Source: Pseudomonadota bacterium (GTDB taxonomy: Bacteria > Pseudomonadota > Gammaproteobacteria > Steroidobacterales > Steroidobacteraceae). Taken from it: DNA of 13,853 nucleotides. Below the pieces are notes generated by a model. That model was given only the letters and a program-made list of their open reading frames with translations. It had not been told where the DNA came from and ran no database searches. The position numbers and the translations under genes are program-made. The first letter of the stretch is position 1. Each line of letters starts with the position of its first letter. The stretch covers positions 1 to 13,853 of the forward strand of contig JAJZLX010000764.1 in the NCBI GenBank assembly GCA_021850555.1, given 5' to 3'. Below are positions 7,865 to 13,853 of the stretch, piece by piece.

Positions 7865-7953
7865 AATTTACACCTGTCCAATCGCGCCTGCATCGAAGGC
7901 CATTGCAGTCGCTCGCCAGTGTCCCTGGATGCCGGGGATTGGCCTGTCAATAA

Positions 7954-7969
7954 TGTGAATTAGTTCACA
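7954..7969. promoter_or_regulatory. Perfect CRP-type palindrome TGTGA-N6-TCACA
   Basis: TGTGAATTAGTTCACA matches both half sites of the CRP/Clp consensus exactly, and the inner bases extend the symmetry (TGTGAA, TTAG, TTCACA). It lies 188 bp upstream of the lytic transglycosylase ATG and about 250 bp before a + strand terminator, so it could serve either direction. On the minus strand a perfect TTGACA (7950-7945) adjoins it, but no good -10 follows at 16-18 nt. The site match is clear; the regulated promoter is not located. Confidence 0.6.
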
Positions 7970-8076
7970 ATGCGCCCGCCGAGGGCTGCCGATATGTCAC
8001 ATTCGAGGGCCATGGATCTGGTGCGGCAATGTACCCGTTCCATGTGGCACGAGTATTGCTGGTATCTGGTCATCTG

Positions 8077-8094
8077 GGACCGACATGTCGGTCC
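8077..8094. promoter_or_regulatory. 18-bp perfect palindrome, possible operator
   Basis: GGACCGACATGTCGGTCC is a perfect inverted repeat without a spacer. The ACCGAC/GTCGGT arms resemble operators of some TetR-family repressors, but no regulator gene is present in the window. It may instead be the stem of a hairpin in the proposed + strand transcript, though a zero-loop hairpin would be strained. The symmetry is certain; the function is not. Confidence 0.4.
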
Positions 8095-8219
8095 TGAAGA
8101 GGGAACACCGGAACACTGGAAAATCAACAAGAAAGCACGGGCTCGCAATGCGCGACAGGCGTCGCATGCCGTACCGTGCCGGCCGAAGAAAAAAAACGAC
8201 TCGATGCAAGCAAGCGACC

Positions 8220-8248
8220 GACCCCGCTCCGGCGGGGTCTTCTTTTTT
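8220..8248 (+). terminator. Strong intrinsic terminator without an obvious gene
   Basis: GACCCCGC (8220-8227) pairs perfectly with GCGGGGTC (8232-8239) around a TCCG loop, followed by TTCTTTTTT. The T-run is on the + strand only, so it stops rightward transcription coming from 7967-8220. No recognised + strand gene ends here, which is the main evidence for a small transcript upstream. It also protects the convergent MFS gene from read-through. Confidence 0.85.
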
Positions 8249-8385
8249 ACGCGCTGCGCGCGGGACTTACGGGCTCCGCTGCGCGGACCCCGTGCGTGCA
8301 ACGGCGCGAAGACGCGCCGGAAAGCGCTCAGATGTACGCGCTACGCGCGGGACTTACGGGCTCCGCTGCGCGGACCCCGTGCGTG
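8248..8385. repeat. 51-bp GC-rich direct repeat flanking a hairpin (REP/BIME-like)
   Basis: Copies lie at 8248-8298 and 8335-8385, 87 bp apart, and differ at one base. Each contains an imperfect hairpin with a bulge (GGG-C-TCCGC, TGC loop, GCGGA-CCC) and a CGCG-rich palindrome. The 36-bp spacer has its own 7-bp hairpin, CGGCGCG-AAGA-CGCGCCG (8302-8319). Paired bulged palindromes around a further hairpin in a gene-end region are the build of REP/BIME elements. Whether the unit is dispersed in the genome cannot be seen here. The second copy covers the last codons and the stop of the MFS gene. Confidence 0.7.
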
Positions 8386-9559
8386 AGGCGACGCTACCGA
8401 ACACCACCGCCGCCAGCATGGCGGAAGCGAACGCATAGAAGTACGGTACCGACCGACCCAGAGAGAACAGCAGCCCCATGATCAGGTTGGAGAGAAACTG
8501 GCCGATCGCCCGCGACACGGACAGAAAGCCCATGCCACGCCCCAGTCGCCTGTGTCCCACGACCGATGACACCAGAGTAGGCTCGAAGGTCTCGACCGCA
8601 CCCATGCCAAGGCCCAACAGAGCGACTGCGGCGTAGAAGGCGGCTTGCTGCCAATGCAGAAGCTCGCACACCCCGATGAAACCGGAGCCGAGCGCCGAAG
8701 GCAGGTAACCGAGCAGCCACAGCGAGCGCACCGGCGAGCCGCGGTGCGCCCCGAGCGCATAGCCGCTGACAGCCGACACGCCGAGATATACGACATACGT
8801 CAGCACGCCCCACTCGTAGCCCGTCCTCGGGTGGCCGGCCACCGCGCTCAGGATGGGAAACCCCAGGTTGTAGAAACTGAAGCCATAGAGCGTCGCGGAC
8901 ACGAGCAAGGCGATCAGCAGCGCTCGCGATGCCGGCGCGGGCAGCCCCGCGGAAGCCGCGCCGGAGGTCCTTGAGTGATACACCGCGGTTCGCCGCACGA
9001 AGAACAGCAGCGTCGTCGACACCAGAAGCGGCACCACGGCACTGAGCATCACGGTGCCGATCGCGATGTGCCGCCATAGGGCGAGCAACGCAATCATCGC
9101 CGACAGCATGCCTCCGCCGATGTCGAGCGCATGCAGCACGCCGAAGGCCCGGCCGCGCGCTTCGGGCGGCGTCACATTGACCAGCAGCGCCCGGCGGGGC
9201 GGGCTGCGAAAGTAGCGCGCCCACCAGCCGAGGATGAACAGCAGCGCCGACAACCACGGCGCACTGGCAAGTCCAGAGAGCGCCATCAGCGGAATGAGCG
9301 AGTTGCCGGCGATGGACACGGCCTTCTTGTCGAACCGGTCGCCCGAGACGCCGCCGAGATAGGAAATGAATGCTCCGCCGCCGAAGGCGATGGCGGTCAC
9401 GATGCCGTACACGTACAGCGGAGCGTGCAGCTGGTAAACCAGATAGAGTGGAAACAGGGCCGTCACGCCCTGATAGCCGAGGTCCGCGAAGAATGCGGAG
9501 AAGCACAGCAGCCATGCGTCCCGAGGAAGCGCTTTGACGGCGGGGTCAGCGGAGCTCAC
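8354..9559 (-). CDS. MFS transporter, 12-helix type
   Basis: A 401-aa inner-membrane secondary transporter. About twelve hydrophobic helices fill the sequence. The loop after helix 2 reads GGVSGDRFDKKA (69-80), the MFS motif A, here with Asp-Lys-Lys in place of the usual Gly-Arg-Arg/Lys. A basic cytoplasmic loop (FVRRTAVYHSRT) joins the two six-helix halves. The substrate cannot be inferred; it could be a drug or metabolite exporter. The GTG start is preceded by GAGGA at a 5-nt spacing. It lies 106 bp downstream of the hybrid kinase on the same strand and may be co-transcribed with it. The C-terminal residues RTGSAQRSP and the TAA fall inside the second copy of the 51-bp repeat, so the original end of the protein was probably replaced by the element. 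Confidence 0.88.
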   Translation of the reverse strand: MSSADPAVKALPRDAWLLCFSAFFADLGYQGVTALFPLYLVYQLHAPLYVYGIVTAIAFGGGAFISYLGGVSGDRFDKKAVSIAGNSLIPLMALSGLASAPWLSALLFILGWWARYFRSPPRRALLVNVTPPEARGRAFGVLHALDIGGGMLSAMIALLALWRHIAIGTVMLSAVVPLLVSTTLLFFVRRTAVYHSRTSGAASAGLPAPASRALLIALLVSATLYGFSFYNLGFPILSAVAGHPRTGYEWGVLTYVVYLGVSAVSGYALGAHRGSPVRSLWLLGYLPSALGSGFIGVCELLHWQQAAFYAAVALLGLGMGAVETFEPTLVSSVVGHRRLGRGMGFLSVSRAIGQFLSNLIMGLLFSLGRSVPYFYAFASAMLAAVVFGSVASRTGSAQRSP

Positions 9560-9637
9560 GGATATCCTCGGGCGGCAGGCGGGATTCGCGTGATGATCTC
9601 ATACACGGCGCCGGGAATCCCCGAGACAGGCGGCTGC

Positions 9638-9656
9638 GGCGCGCCGCGTGCGCGCC
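9638..9656 (-). other. GC hairpin just after the kinase stop
   Basis: GGCGCGC and GCGCGCC (9638-9644 and 9650-9656) form a perfect 7-bp stem with a 5-nt loop, about 10 bp past the kinase TGA and ahead of the MFS gene. No T-run follows on the minus strand, so it is not a canonical terminator. It could reduce read-through or protect the 3' end of the kinase message. GC-rich DNA produces such stems by chance fairly often. Confidence 0.35.
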
Positions 9657-9665
9657 GGCGACAGA

Positions 9666-12600
9666 TCAACCTTGCGAGGCGGAATCGAGCCCGTCCGCGC
9701 CGCCCCGGCCCCGCTCCCTCGCCGCGCAGCACTCGGCCAATACCGCCCGCAGCTCGCGCAGCTTCGGCGGCTTGGCGAGCAGGCGATCGACATTGGGCGG
9801 CATGTCCCTCTCTGACTCCAGCCGGCGTCCCCAACCGGTCAGGAGAATGACGGGTGTCATGGGCGAAGTCTCCTTGACGGCCTTTGCGACCCCATAGCCA
9901 TCGAGGTGCGGCATTCCCAGGTCTGTGATGACCGCGGAAAACGGCTCCATCGGCTGAGCTCGGCGAAATGTGTCGACGCCGTGGCGCGAATCGGCCGCGA
10001 TGGCCACGACATGCCCCTCGGCCTCGAGCGTGTCGCTGAGAGATTTCAAGACCAGTGGATCGTCGTCGATCACCAGAATGCGCAACCTCCTCGGCGCCGC
10101 CTCGATCGGCTGCGCAGACGCAAGCGCTGGCGCCGCGCGGGCCATGATCGGGACCGGGAACGTGATGCGCACCGTGGTTCCCCGGTCCGGAGCGCTCTCG
10201 ATCCTGATCTCGGCGTCGTGGCGCCGGACCGCCCCGTACACCATGGCAAGCCCCAAACCGGTTCCACGCTCGCCCTTGGTGGTAAAAAACGGCTCCAGAC
10301 ACTGGGCGCACGTCTTCTCGTCCATTCCCATGCCGGTATCGGCCACCTCGACACAGACACTGGGCTGCGGGTGCAGCTTCCGGTCAGGATCCTGAACCGC
10401 CGGCATCTCTCTGGTCCGCAGCGTCAACGTCCCCCCCTGAGGCATGGCATCGACGGCGTTGAAGATCAGATTGGTGAGTGCCATCCGGATCTCACTCTCG
10501 ATGCCCAGCACGGGCGCCAGCCCGGTGCCGAGCTCCTTGACCACCGTGATGACGATTCCCTTCTTCAGAGGCATGTCGCTCCAGCGGGCGCGCGTCAACT
10601 CGATGGTCTGCTCGATGAGATCGTTGAGGTCCACCGAGATCAGCGTCGCCTCGTGCTCGCGGGTGCGGTAAAACTCGCGCATGCGATCGACCGTGGCCTC
10701 GACGTCTCCGATCGCACGCAGCACCACCGGCAGATACTGCCGCGCACGGGGACTCAGTGCCGGGTCGGACTCGAGGAGGTTTTCCACATAGAGTGCCGCC
10801 GGGGAGATCGCGTTGTCGATGTCGTGGGCAATACCGCTCGCCATCTGTCCGAGAGCGCGCAGCCGCTCCTGCTGAAGCACGGTCCTTTGCGTACGGCGCA
10901 GGTCATCGTAGGCGATCCGCAGCCTGCGCTCGGCGGCCTCGCGCCTGGTGTTTTCGGCTGTGAGCCGGCGCGTCGCCGCCGCGAGGTCCGCCGTGCGCTC
11001 GGTCACCTTCTGCTCGAGCTGACTCTCCCATTCCCGCCGCCGCCGCGCCAGATCGAGGTGGGTGCGCACCCGCGCCAGGAGCTCGCGCGTCGAGAAGGGC
11101 TTGATCAGATAGTCGTCGGCGCCCGCATCGAGGCCCACGAGGGAGGATTCCTCACCGGCGCGAGCGGAGAGCAGAATGACCGGGATCCGCCGGGTCCGCT
11201 CCTCGGCGCGCAGGGCCTTGAGAAGGCCGAAGCCATCGAGTCTGGGCATCATCACGTCCGACAGCACCAGATCGGGCGGCGCGGCCCGGATGGCCGCAAG
11301 GGCCGCCTCGCCGTCGGCGACTTCGATGACCTCGTACGATGCGCCCAACAGACGCGTGACGTAACGGCGCATATCCGCGTTGTCGTCCGCCCACAGGATG
11401 CGCGCCCGCGCTCCGGCGGGGGCCGACACATTGAGCGAGGTGTCTGCGGCCGGGCCGCTCGCCGGCGTGGGCGCCAGCCAGTGCAGCACCTCCTGTACGT
11501 ATGCCGCCGCCCCCTTCGGTGCGGTGGCGTCGCCGGCGGCCGTCACCCGCTCCGGGGGCAGATGCGCCGCGCCGGCCGGCAGCGTGACGATGAAGCGGGT
11601 GCCCTTGCCGGGCTCGCTTTCGACCTGAATGAGGCCGCCATGCGCCTGCACCAGCTCCCGTACCAGCGACAGTCCGATACCCGTACCCTCGTGTGTGCGC
11701 GAAGCGCCGCCCTTGACTCGATGGAAGCGGTTGAACAGCCGCGGGATCTCTTCGGCCGCGATACCGACACCGCTGTCCTCCACCGTGAGCCGCGCGCCAT
11801 CGCGCCACGCCAGGCGAACGGCAATCCCGCCCTCGAAAGTGTGCTTGAATGCATTCGAGAGAAGGTTCAGTACGATCTTCTCCCACATCTCGTGATCGAC
11901 ATAGACCGGCTCCGGAAGCTGCTCGCAGTCGACGACCAGAGAAAGCCCGGCACGCGCCGCCGCCGACTGGAAGTTGCCGGCGAGCTCCATGGTGAGCGAC
12001 GCGAGATCCGTCGGCTGGTACAGTGCGTGGGCGCGACCGGCCTCGATGCGCGCAAAGTCGAGCAGCACGTTCACCAGCTTCAGCAGCCGCAGGCTGTTGC
12101 GATACGCGGTCTCGATCTGCCCGTGGTACGGCTCGGGGAGTCGTCCCTCGCGCAACACATCCTCGAGAGGTCCCAGAATCAGGGTGAGCGGCGTGCGGAA
12201 CTCGTGACTGACGTTGGAAAAGAACGAGGTCTTCGCCCGATCGATCTCGGCGAGCGCCACGGCACGCCTGCGTTCCTGGTCGTACGCGCCGGCGTGCTCC
12301 ACGGCCGCCATGACCTGGTCGGCCGTCGCGCGGAAAAATGTCTGATACCATTCATCAAACGGACGGTGTGGACTGATACCGCCTATCAGCACCGCGTACG
12401 GCGTCGATTGTCCCGCATGGCACAAGGGAATCGCAATCGCCCGCTCCGGACGCCCGTTCCAACGGCCTTCCGGCAATGGCCCAAAGCGCCGGGCAAGACC
12501 GTCGACGATGGCCGCTTGACCGGTTTTGACCACCTCGGCGAGCGGCCACCCGCCATCGCCGCCTACGCCCCCCGCAAGAGACACCTCCGCCGGCTTGGCC

Positions 12601-13307
12601 GGCCCTCCGTATTCAGCCCAGCCGCTCGCGCCAGCGAGCCGGGCGGCGCCCTCGTCCGGGTGCACGGTGTAGAGCAGGGCGAATGGCAGATCCAGCTCGT
12701 TCCCCCCGAGGACCTGCATCGAGACTCGGTAGGCATCTTCTTCGCACTTCGTGTTGGATGCACCGGCGGCAAGCTCGTGCAACATGCGGATCTGACGCTC
12801 GCTGCGGACCTTGGCGGTTGTCTCCTGGACAGTGATGAGCACGCCGCCGACCCGGCCCTCCTCGGGCGCCGGGCTGAAGGAGAAAGTGAAATAACTCTCT
12901 TCGGCGATTCCGGCTCTGTGGATGAACAGCTGCAGATCTTCGGCCCAGGTTGCCGGGCCGCCGGCCTGGATGCTCGCCGCCATGGGGCCGGCAACGGCCC
13001 AGGCTTCCGTCCACACCTGCGCCGCCGGCGCACCCAGCGCGCCGGGGTGTTTGTCGCTCAGAATGGGAAGGACGGCGTCGTTGTAGAAATGCAGCAGCTC
13101 GGGCCCCCACCACAACAGCATGGGGAACCGGCTGCCGAGCATGACCCCCAGCAGGGTCTTGAGACTGCCCGGCCAATGCTCCAGCGGACCAAGCTTGGTC
13201 TTGGCCCAGTCCATCGATGAGATGCGCGCGCCCACCTCCCCTCCGCCGAGCCATTCGGCGGCGCGTGCCCTGGCTTCAATCGTCTGTGGCGAGATCGGAT
13301 TGTCCAT
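9666..13307 (-). CDS. Hybrid sensor kinase with two kinase and two receiver modules
   Basis: A cytosolic phosphorelay protein of 1213 aa (residue numbers are from a TTG one codon earlier; the ATG at 13307 is preferred). The order is as follows. PAS-like sensor with the DWAKTKLGPLEHWP signature (34-47) and SYFTFSFSP. GAF-like domain (about 175-340). Kinase 1: SHEFRTPL with His369, N box LNLLSNAFKH, DSGVGI, GTGIGLSLV 542-550. Receiver 1: Asp642/643, phosphoacceptor Asp685 in LSDVMMP, Lys737. Coiled-coil-like helix (755-815). Kinase 2: GIAHDIDN with His829, N box TNLIFNAVDAM, DTGMGM, PFFTTK, GTGLGLAMV 1016-1024. Receiver 2: Asp1082-1084, Asp1130 in VITDLGMP, Lys1180. All phosphotransfer residues are present. 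There is no membrane segment, and no HPt or output domain, so a separate partner must exist. It is divergent from ahpC. Confidence 0.93.
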   Translation of the reverse strand: MDNPISPQTIEARARAAEWLGGGEVGARISSMDWAKTKLGPLEHWPGSLKTLLGVMLGSRFPMLLWWGPELLHFYNDAVLPILSDKHPGALGAPAAQVWTEAWAVAGPMAASIQAGGPATWAEDLQLFIHRAGIAEESYFTFSFSPAPEEGRVGGVLITVQETTAKVRSERQIRMLHELAAGASNTKCEEDAYRVSMQVLGGNELDLPFALLYTVHPDEGAARLAGASGWAEYGGPAKPAEVSLAGGVGGDGGWPLAEVVKTGQAAIVDGLARRFGPLPEGRWNGRPERAIAIPLCHAGQSTPYAVLIGGISPHRPFDEWYQTFFRATADQVMAAVEHAGAYDQERRRAVALAEIDRAKTSFFSNVSHEFRTPLTLILGPLEDVLREGRLPEPYHGQIETAYRNSLRLLKLVNVLLDFARIEAGRAHALYQPTDLASLTMELAGNFQSAAARAGLSLVVDCEQLPEPVYVDHEMWEKIVLNLLSNAFKHTFEGGIAVRLAWRDGARLTVEDSGVGIAAEEIPRLFNRFHRVKGGASRTHEGTGIGLSLVRELVQAHGGLIQVESEPGKGTRFIVTLPAGAAHLPPERVTAAGDATAPKGAAAYVQEVLHWLAPTPASGPAADTSLNVSAPAGARARILWADDNADMRRYVTRLLGASYEVIEVADGEAALAAIRAAPPDLVLSDVMMPRLDGFGLLKALRAEERTRRIPVILLSARAGEESSLVGLDAGADDYLIKPFSTRELLARVRTHLDLARRRREWESQLEQKVTERTADLAAATRRLTAENTRREAAERRLRIAYDDLRRTQRTVLQQERLRALGQMASGIAHDIDNAISPAALYVENLLESDPALSPRARQYLPVVLRAIGDVEATVDRMREFYRTREHEATLISVDLNDLIEQTIELTRARWSDMPLKKGIVITVVKELGTGLAPVLGIESEIRMALTNLIFNAVDAMPQGGTLTLRTREMPAVQDPDRKLHPQPSVCVEVADTGMGMDEKTCAQCLEPFFTTKGERGTGLGLAMVYGAVRRHDAEIRIESAPDRGTTVRITFPVPIMARAAPALASAQPIEAAPRRLRILVIDDDPLVLKSLSDTLEAEGHVVAIAADSRHGVDTFRRAQPMEPFSAVITDLGMPHLDGYGVAKAVKETSPMTPVILLTGWGRRLESERDMPPNVDRLLAKPPKLRELRAVLAECCAARERGRGGADGLDSASQG

Positions 13308-13474
13308 CAAGCGCTGCCCAGATTTCCCCCGATTCCATCCGCGCGATCGAAGACGCTACCACCGTCCGGACGGGCGGGCAATGTCGCATCACGGCGAACA
13401 TCGCGACGAGACATAATTCGCTCGCCCAAGCGTGTTCACGGTGGCTTCGTGCGCCGAGCTGTTACACGCGCTAG

Positions 13475-13511
13475 ATAGATATTCCCTATCGAATAAATAG
13501 AATATTTCGAT
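13475..13511. promoter_or_regulatory. OxyR binding site upstream of ahpC
   Basis: Four tetranucleotides stand at exact 7-nt intervals: ATAG (13475), CTAT (13486), ATAG (13497) and CGAT (13508). The OxyR consensus is ATAG-N7-CTAT-N7-ATAG-N7-CTAT, so 15 of 16 defined bases match. The site ends 67 bp before the ahpC ATG, where it could overlap or abut a -35 region; TTAAAG at 13534 is a possible -10. ahpC is a classical OxyR target. The divergent kinase ATG is 167 bp away and might also be affected. Confidence 0.8.
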
Positions 13512-13578
13512 TTCCTCTATCGCAAGACCCGCCTTAAAGTCTGCCTCGTTCTCAATCCAGCAACGAGGAGCAAGTCAC

Positions 13579-13853
13579 ATGTCTCTCATCAACAAGGAAA
13601 TCAAGCCTTTCAAGGCCACCGCATTCCATGGCGGGAAGTTCGTCGAGGTCACCGAAGCGAGCGTCCGCGGCAAGTGGGCGGTGTTCTTCTTCTATCCGGC
13701 CGATTTCACGTTCGTCTGCCCGACCGAGCTCGGGGACCTCGCGGACACTTACCCGCAGTTCCAGCGCCTGGGCGTCGAGATCTACGGCGTATCGACCGAC
13801 ACCCATTTCACGCACAAAGCCTGGCACGACACCTCGGAGACGATCTCCAAGGT
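13579..13853 (+). CDS. ahpC: Alkyl hydroperoxide reductase subunit C, peroxiredoxin (partial, 5' part)
   Basis: A typical 2-Cys peroxiredoxin that reduces H2O2 and organic peroxides, recharged by AhpF or a thioredoxin-like partner. The 91 residues in the window start [16 protein letters not shown] and contain [16 protein letters not shown] with peroxidatic Cys47, then [19 protein letters not shown]. This matches the AhpC/Prx1 subfamily closely. The resolving Cys and C-terminus lie beyond the window edge. GAGGAG precedes the ATG by 8 nt. An OxyR-type site lies just upstream, and transcription diverges from the hybrid kinase. Whether ahpF follows cannot be seen. Confidence 0.97.
   Translation, partial: MSLINKEIKPFKATAFHGGKFVEVTEASVRGKWAVFFFYPADFTFVCPTELGDLADTYPQFQRLGVEIYGVSTDTHFTHKAWHDTSETISK

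Larger units (their letters stand above)
7990..8248 (+). ncRNA. Candidate small + strand transcript of unknown nature
   Basis: This stretch lies between a CRP-type site and a strong intrinsic terminator and contains no convincing gene. The only long frame (from 7970, containing MWHEYCWYLVIWD) has about 60 percent GC at third positions, well below its neighbours. It also reads through the terminator and the repeat element to 8388, so I do not call it coding. The DNA holds an 18-bp perfect palindrome, a tandem GGAACAC motif (8102-8117) and a GCGAC/GTCGC hairpin near 8150-8165, which would make a structured RNA. The 5' end is a guess. A small RNA, a short unrecognised mRNA or a decayed gene remnant are all possible. 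Confidence 0.3.

Noticed and set aside
7922..7950. sigma70 promoter from the perfect TTGACA beside the CRP-type site (minus strand)
   Set aside because: No TATAAT-like hexamer occurs at 16-18 nt; the downstream sequence is CAGGGA-like.
8102..8125. Repeated GGA motifs suggesting a CsrA/RsmA-sponge RNA
   Set aside because: The GGA triplets are few and not clearly placed in hairpin loops, so the resemblance to RsmY/CsrB is too weak to claim.
7970..8388. + strand ORF containing MWHEYCWYLVIWD
   Set aside because: Third-position GC is well below that of neighbouring genes, the frame reads through an intrinsic terminator and both repeat copies, and no family is recognised.
9556..10311. 251-codon minus strand frame ending next to the MFS start
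   Set aside because: Out-of-frame shadow of the C-terminal receiver and second ATPase of the kinase, rich in Arg/Gly, with no start signal.
9906..13220. 1104-codon open frame on the + strand
   Set aside because: Antisense to the hybrid kinase, with His/Arg/Gln-rich low-information translation and no recognisable domain.

Overview
The window is a GC-rich bacterial chromosomal segment, about 13.9 kb, with most third codon positions G or C. Gene content (HtpG, PpnN, AhpC under an OxyR-type site, MltD-like lytic transglycosylase) and regulatory motifs (OxyR, CRP-like, sigma32-like) point to a Gammaproteobacterium, plausibly of the Xanthomonadales/Nevskiales/Steroidobacter kind. That taxonomic guess is inference. 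Nothing looks like a prophage, plasmid, IS element or CRISPR array.

Layout. (1) 1-134: the last codons of an unidentified + strand gene, then two converging intrinsic terminators. (2) 156-2789, minus: a heat-shock unit of htpG followed by a GTGA-overlapping alpha/beta hydrolase, with a sigma32-like promoter in front of htpG. (3) 2876-3342, minus: two small unknown genes (92 and 62 aa) whose stop and start overlap. (4) 3553-7766, minus: a cell-envelope/nucleotide unit of a LysM lytic transglycosylase, a secreted L,D-transpeptidase and the nucleosidase PpnN. The first two genes are 24 bp apart and the last two overlap as GTGA. (5) 7767-8353: a long regulatory or non-coding gap with a perfect CRP-type palindrome, an 18-bp perfect palindrome, a strong + strand terminator without a clear gene, and a 51-bp GC-rich direct repeat whose second copy supplies the end of the next gene. 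(6) 8354-9559, minus: an MFS transporter. (7) 9666-13307, minus: a very large hybrid sensor kinase with two complete kinase modules and two receivers. (8) 13475-13853: an OxyR-type site and the start of ahpC, divergent from the kinase.

How they fit together. Most genes concern stress and envelope homeostasis: chaperone (HtpG), peroxide defence (AhpC), peptidoglycan remodelling (lytic transglycosylase and L,D-transpeptidase) and a stringent-response-linked nucleosidase (PpnN). The double kinase next to ahpC, with a transporter downstream, is the least conventional protein. The 7767-8353 gap is the least explained DNA. No complete new system is evident. The best leads are the double-kinase architecture, the unexplained terminated transcript unit with its palindromes, and the pair of small overlapping genes.
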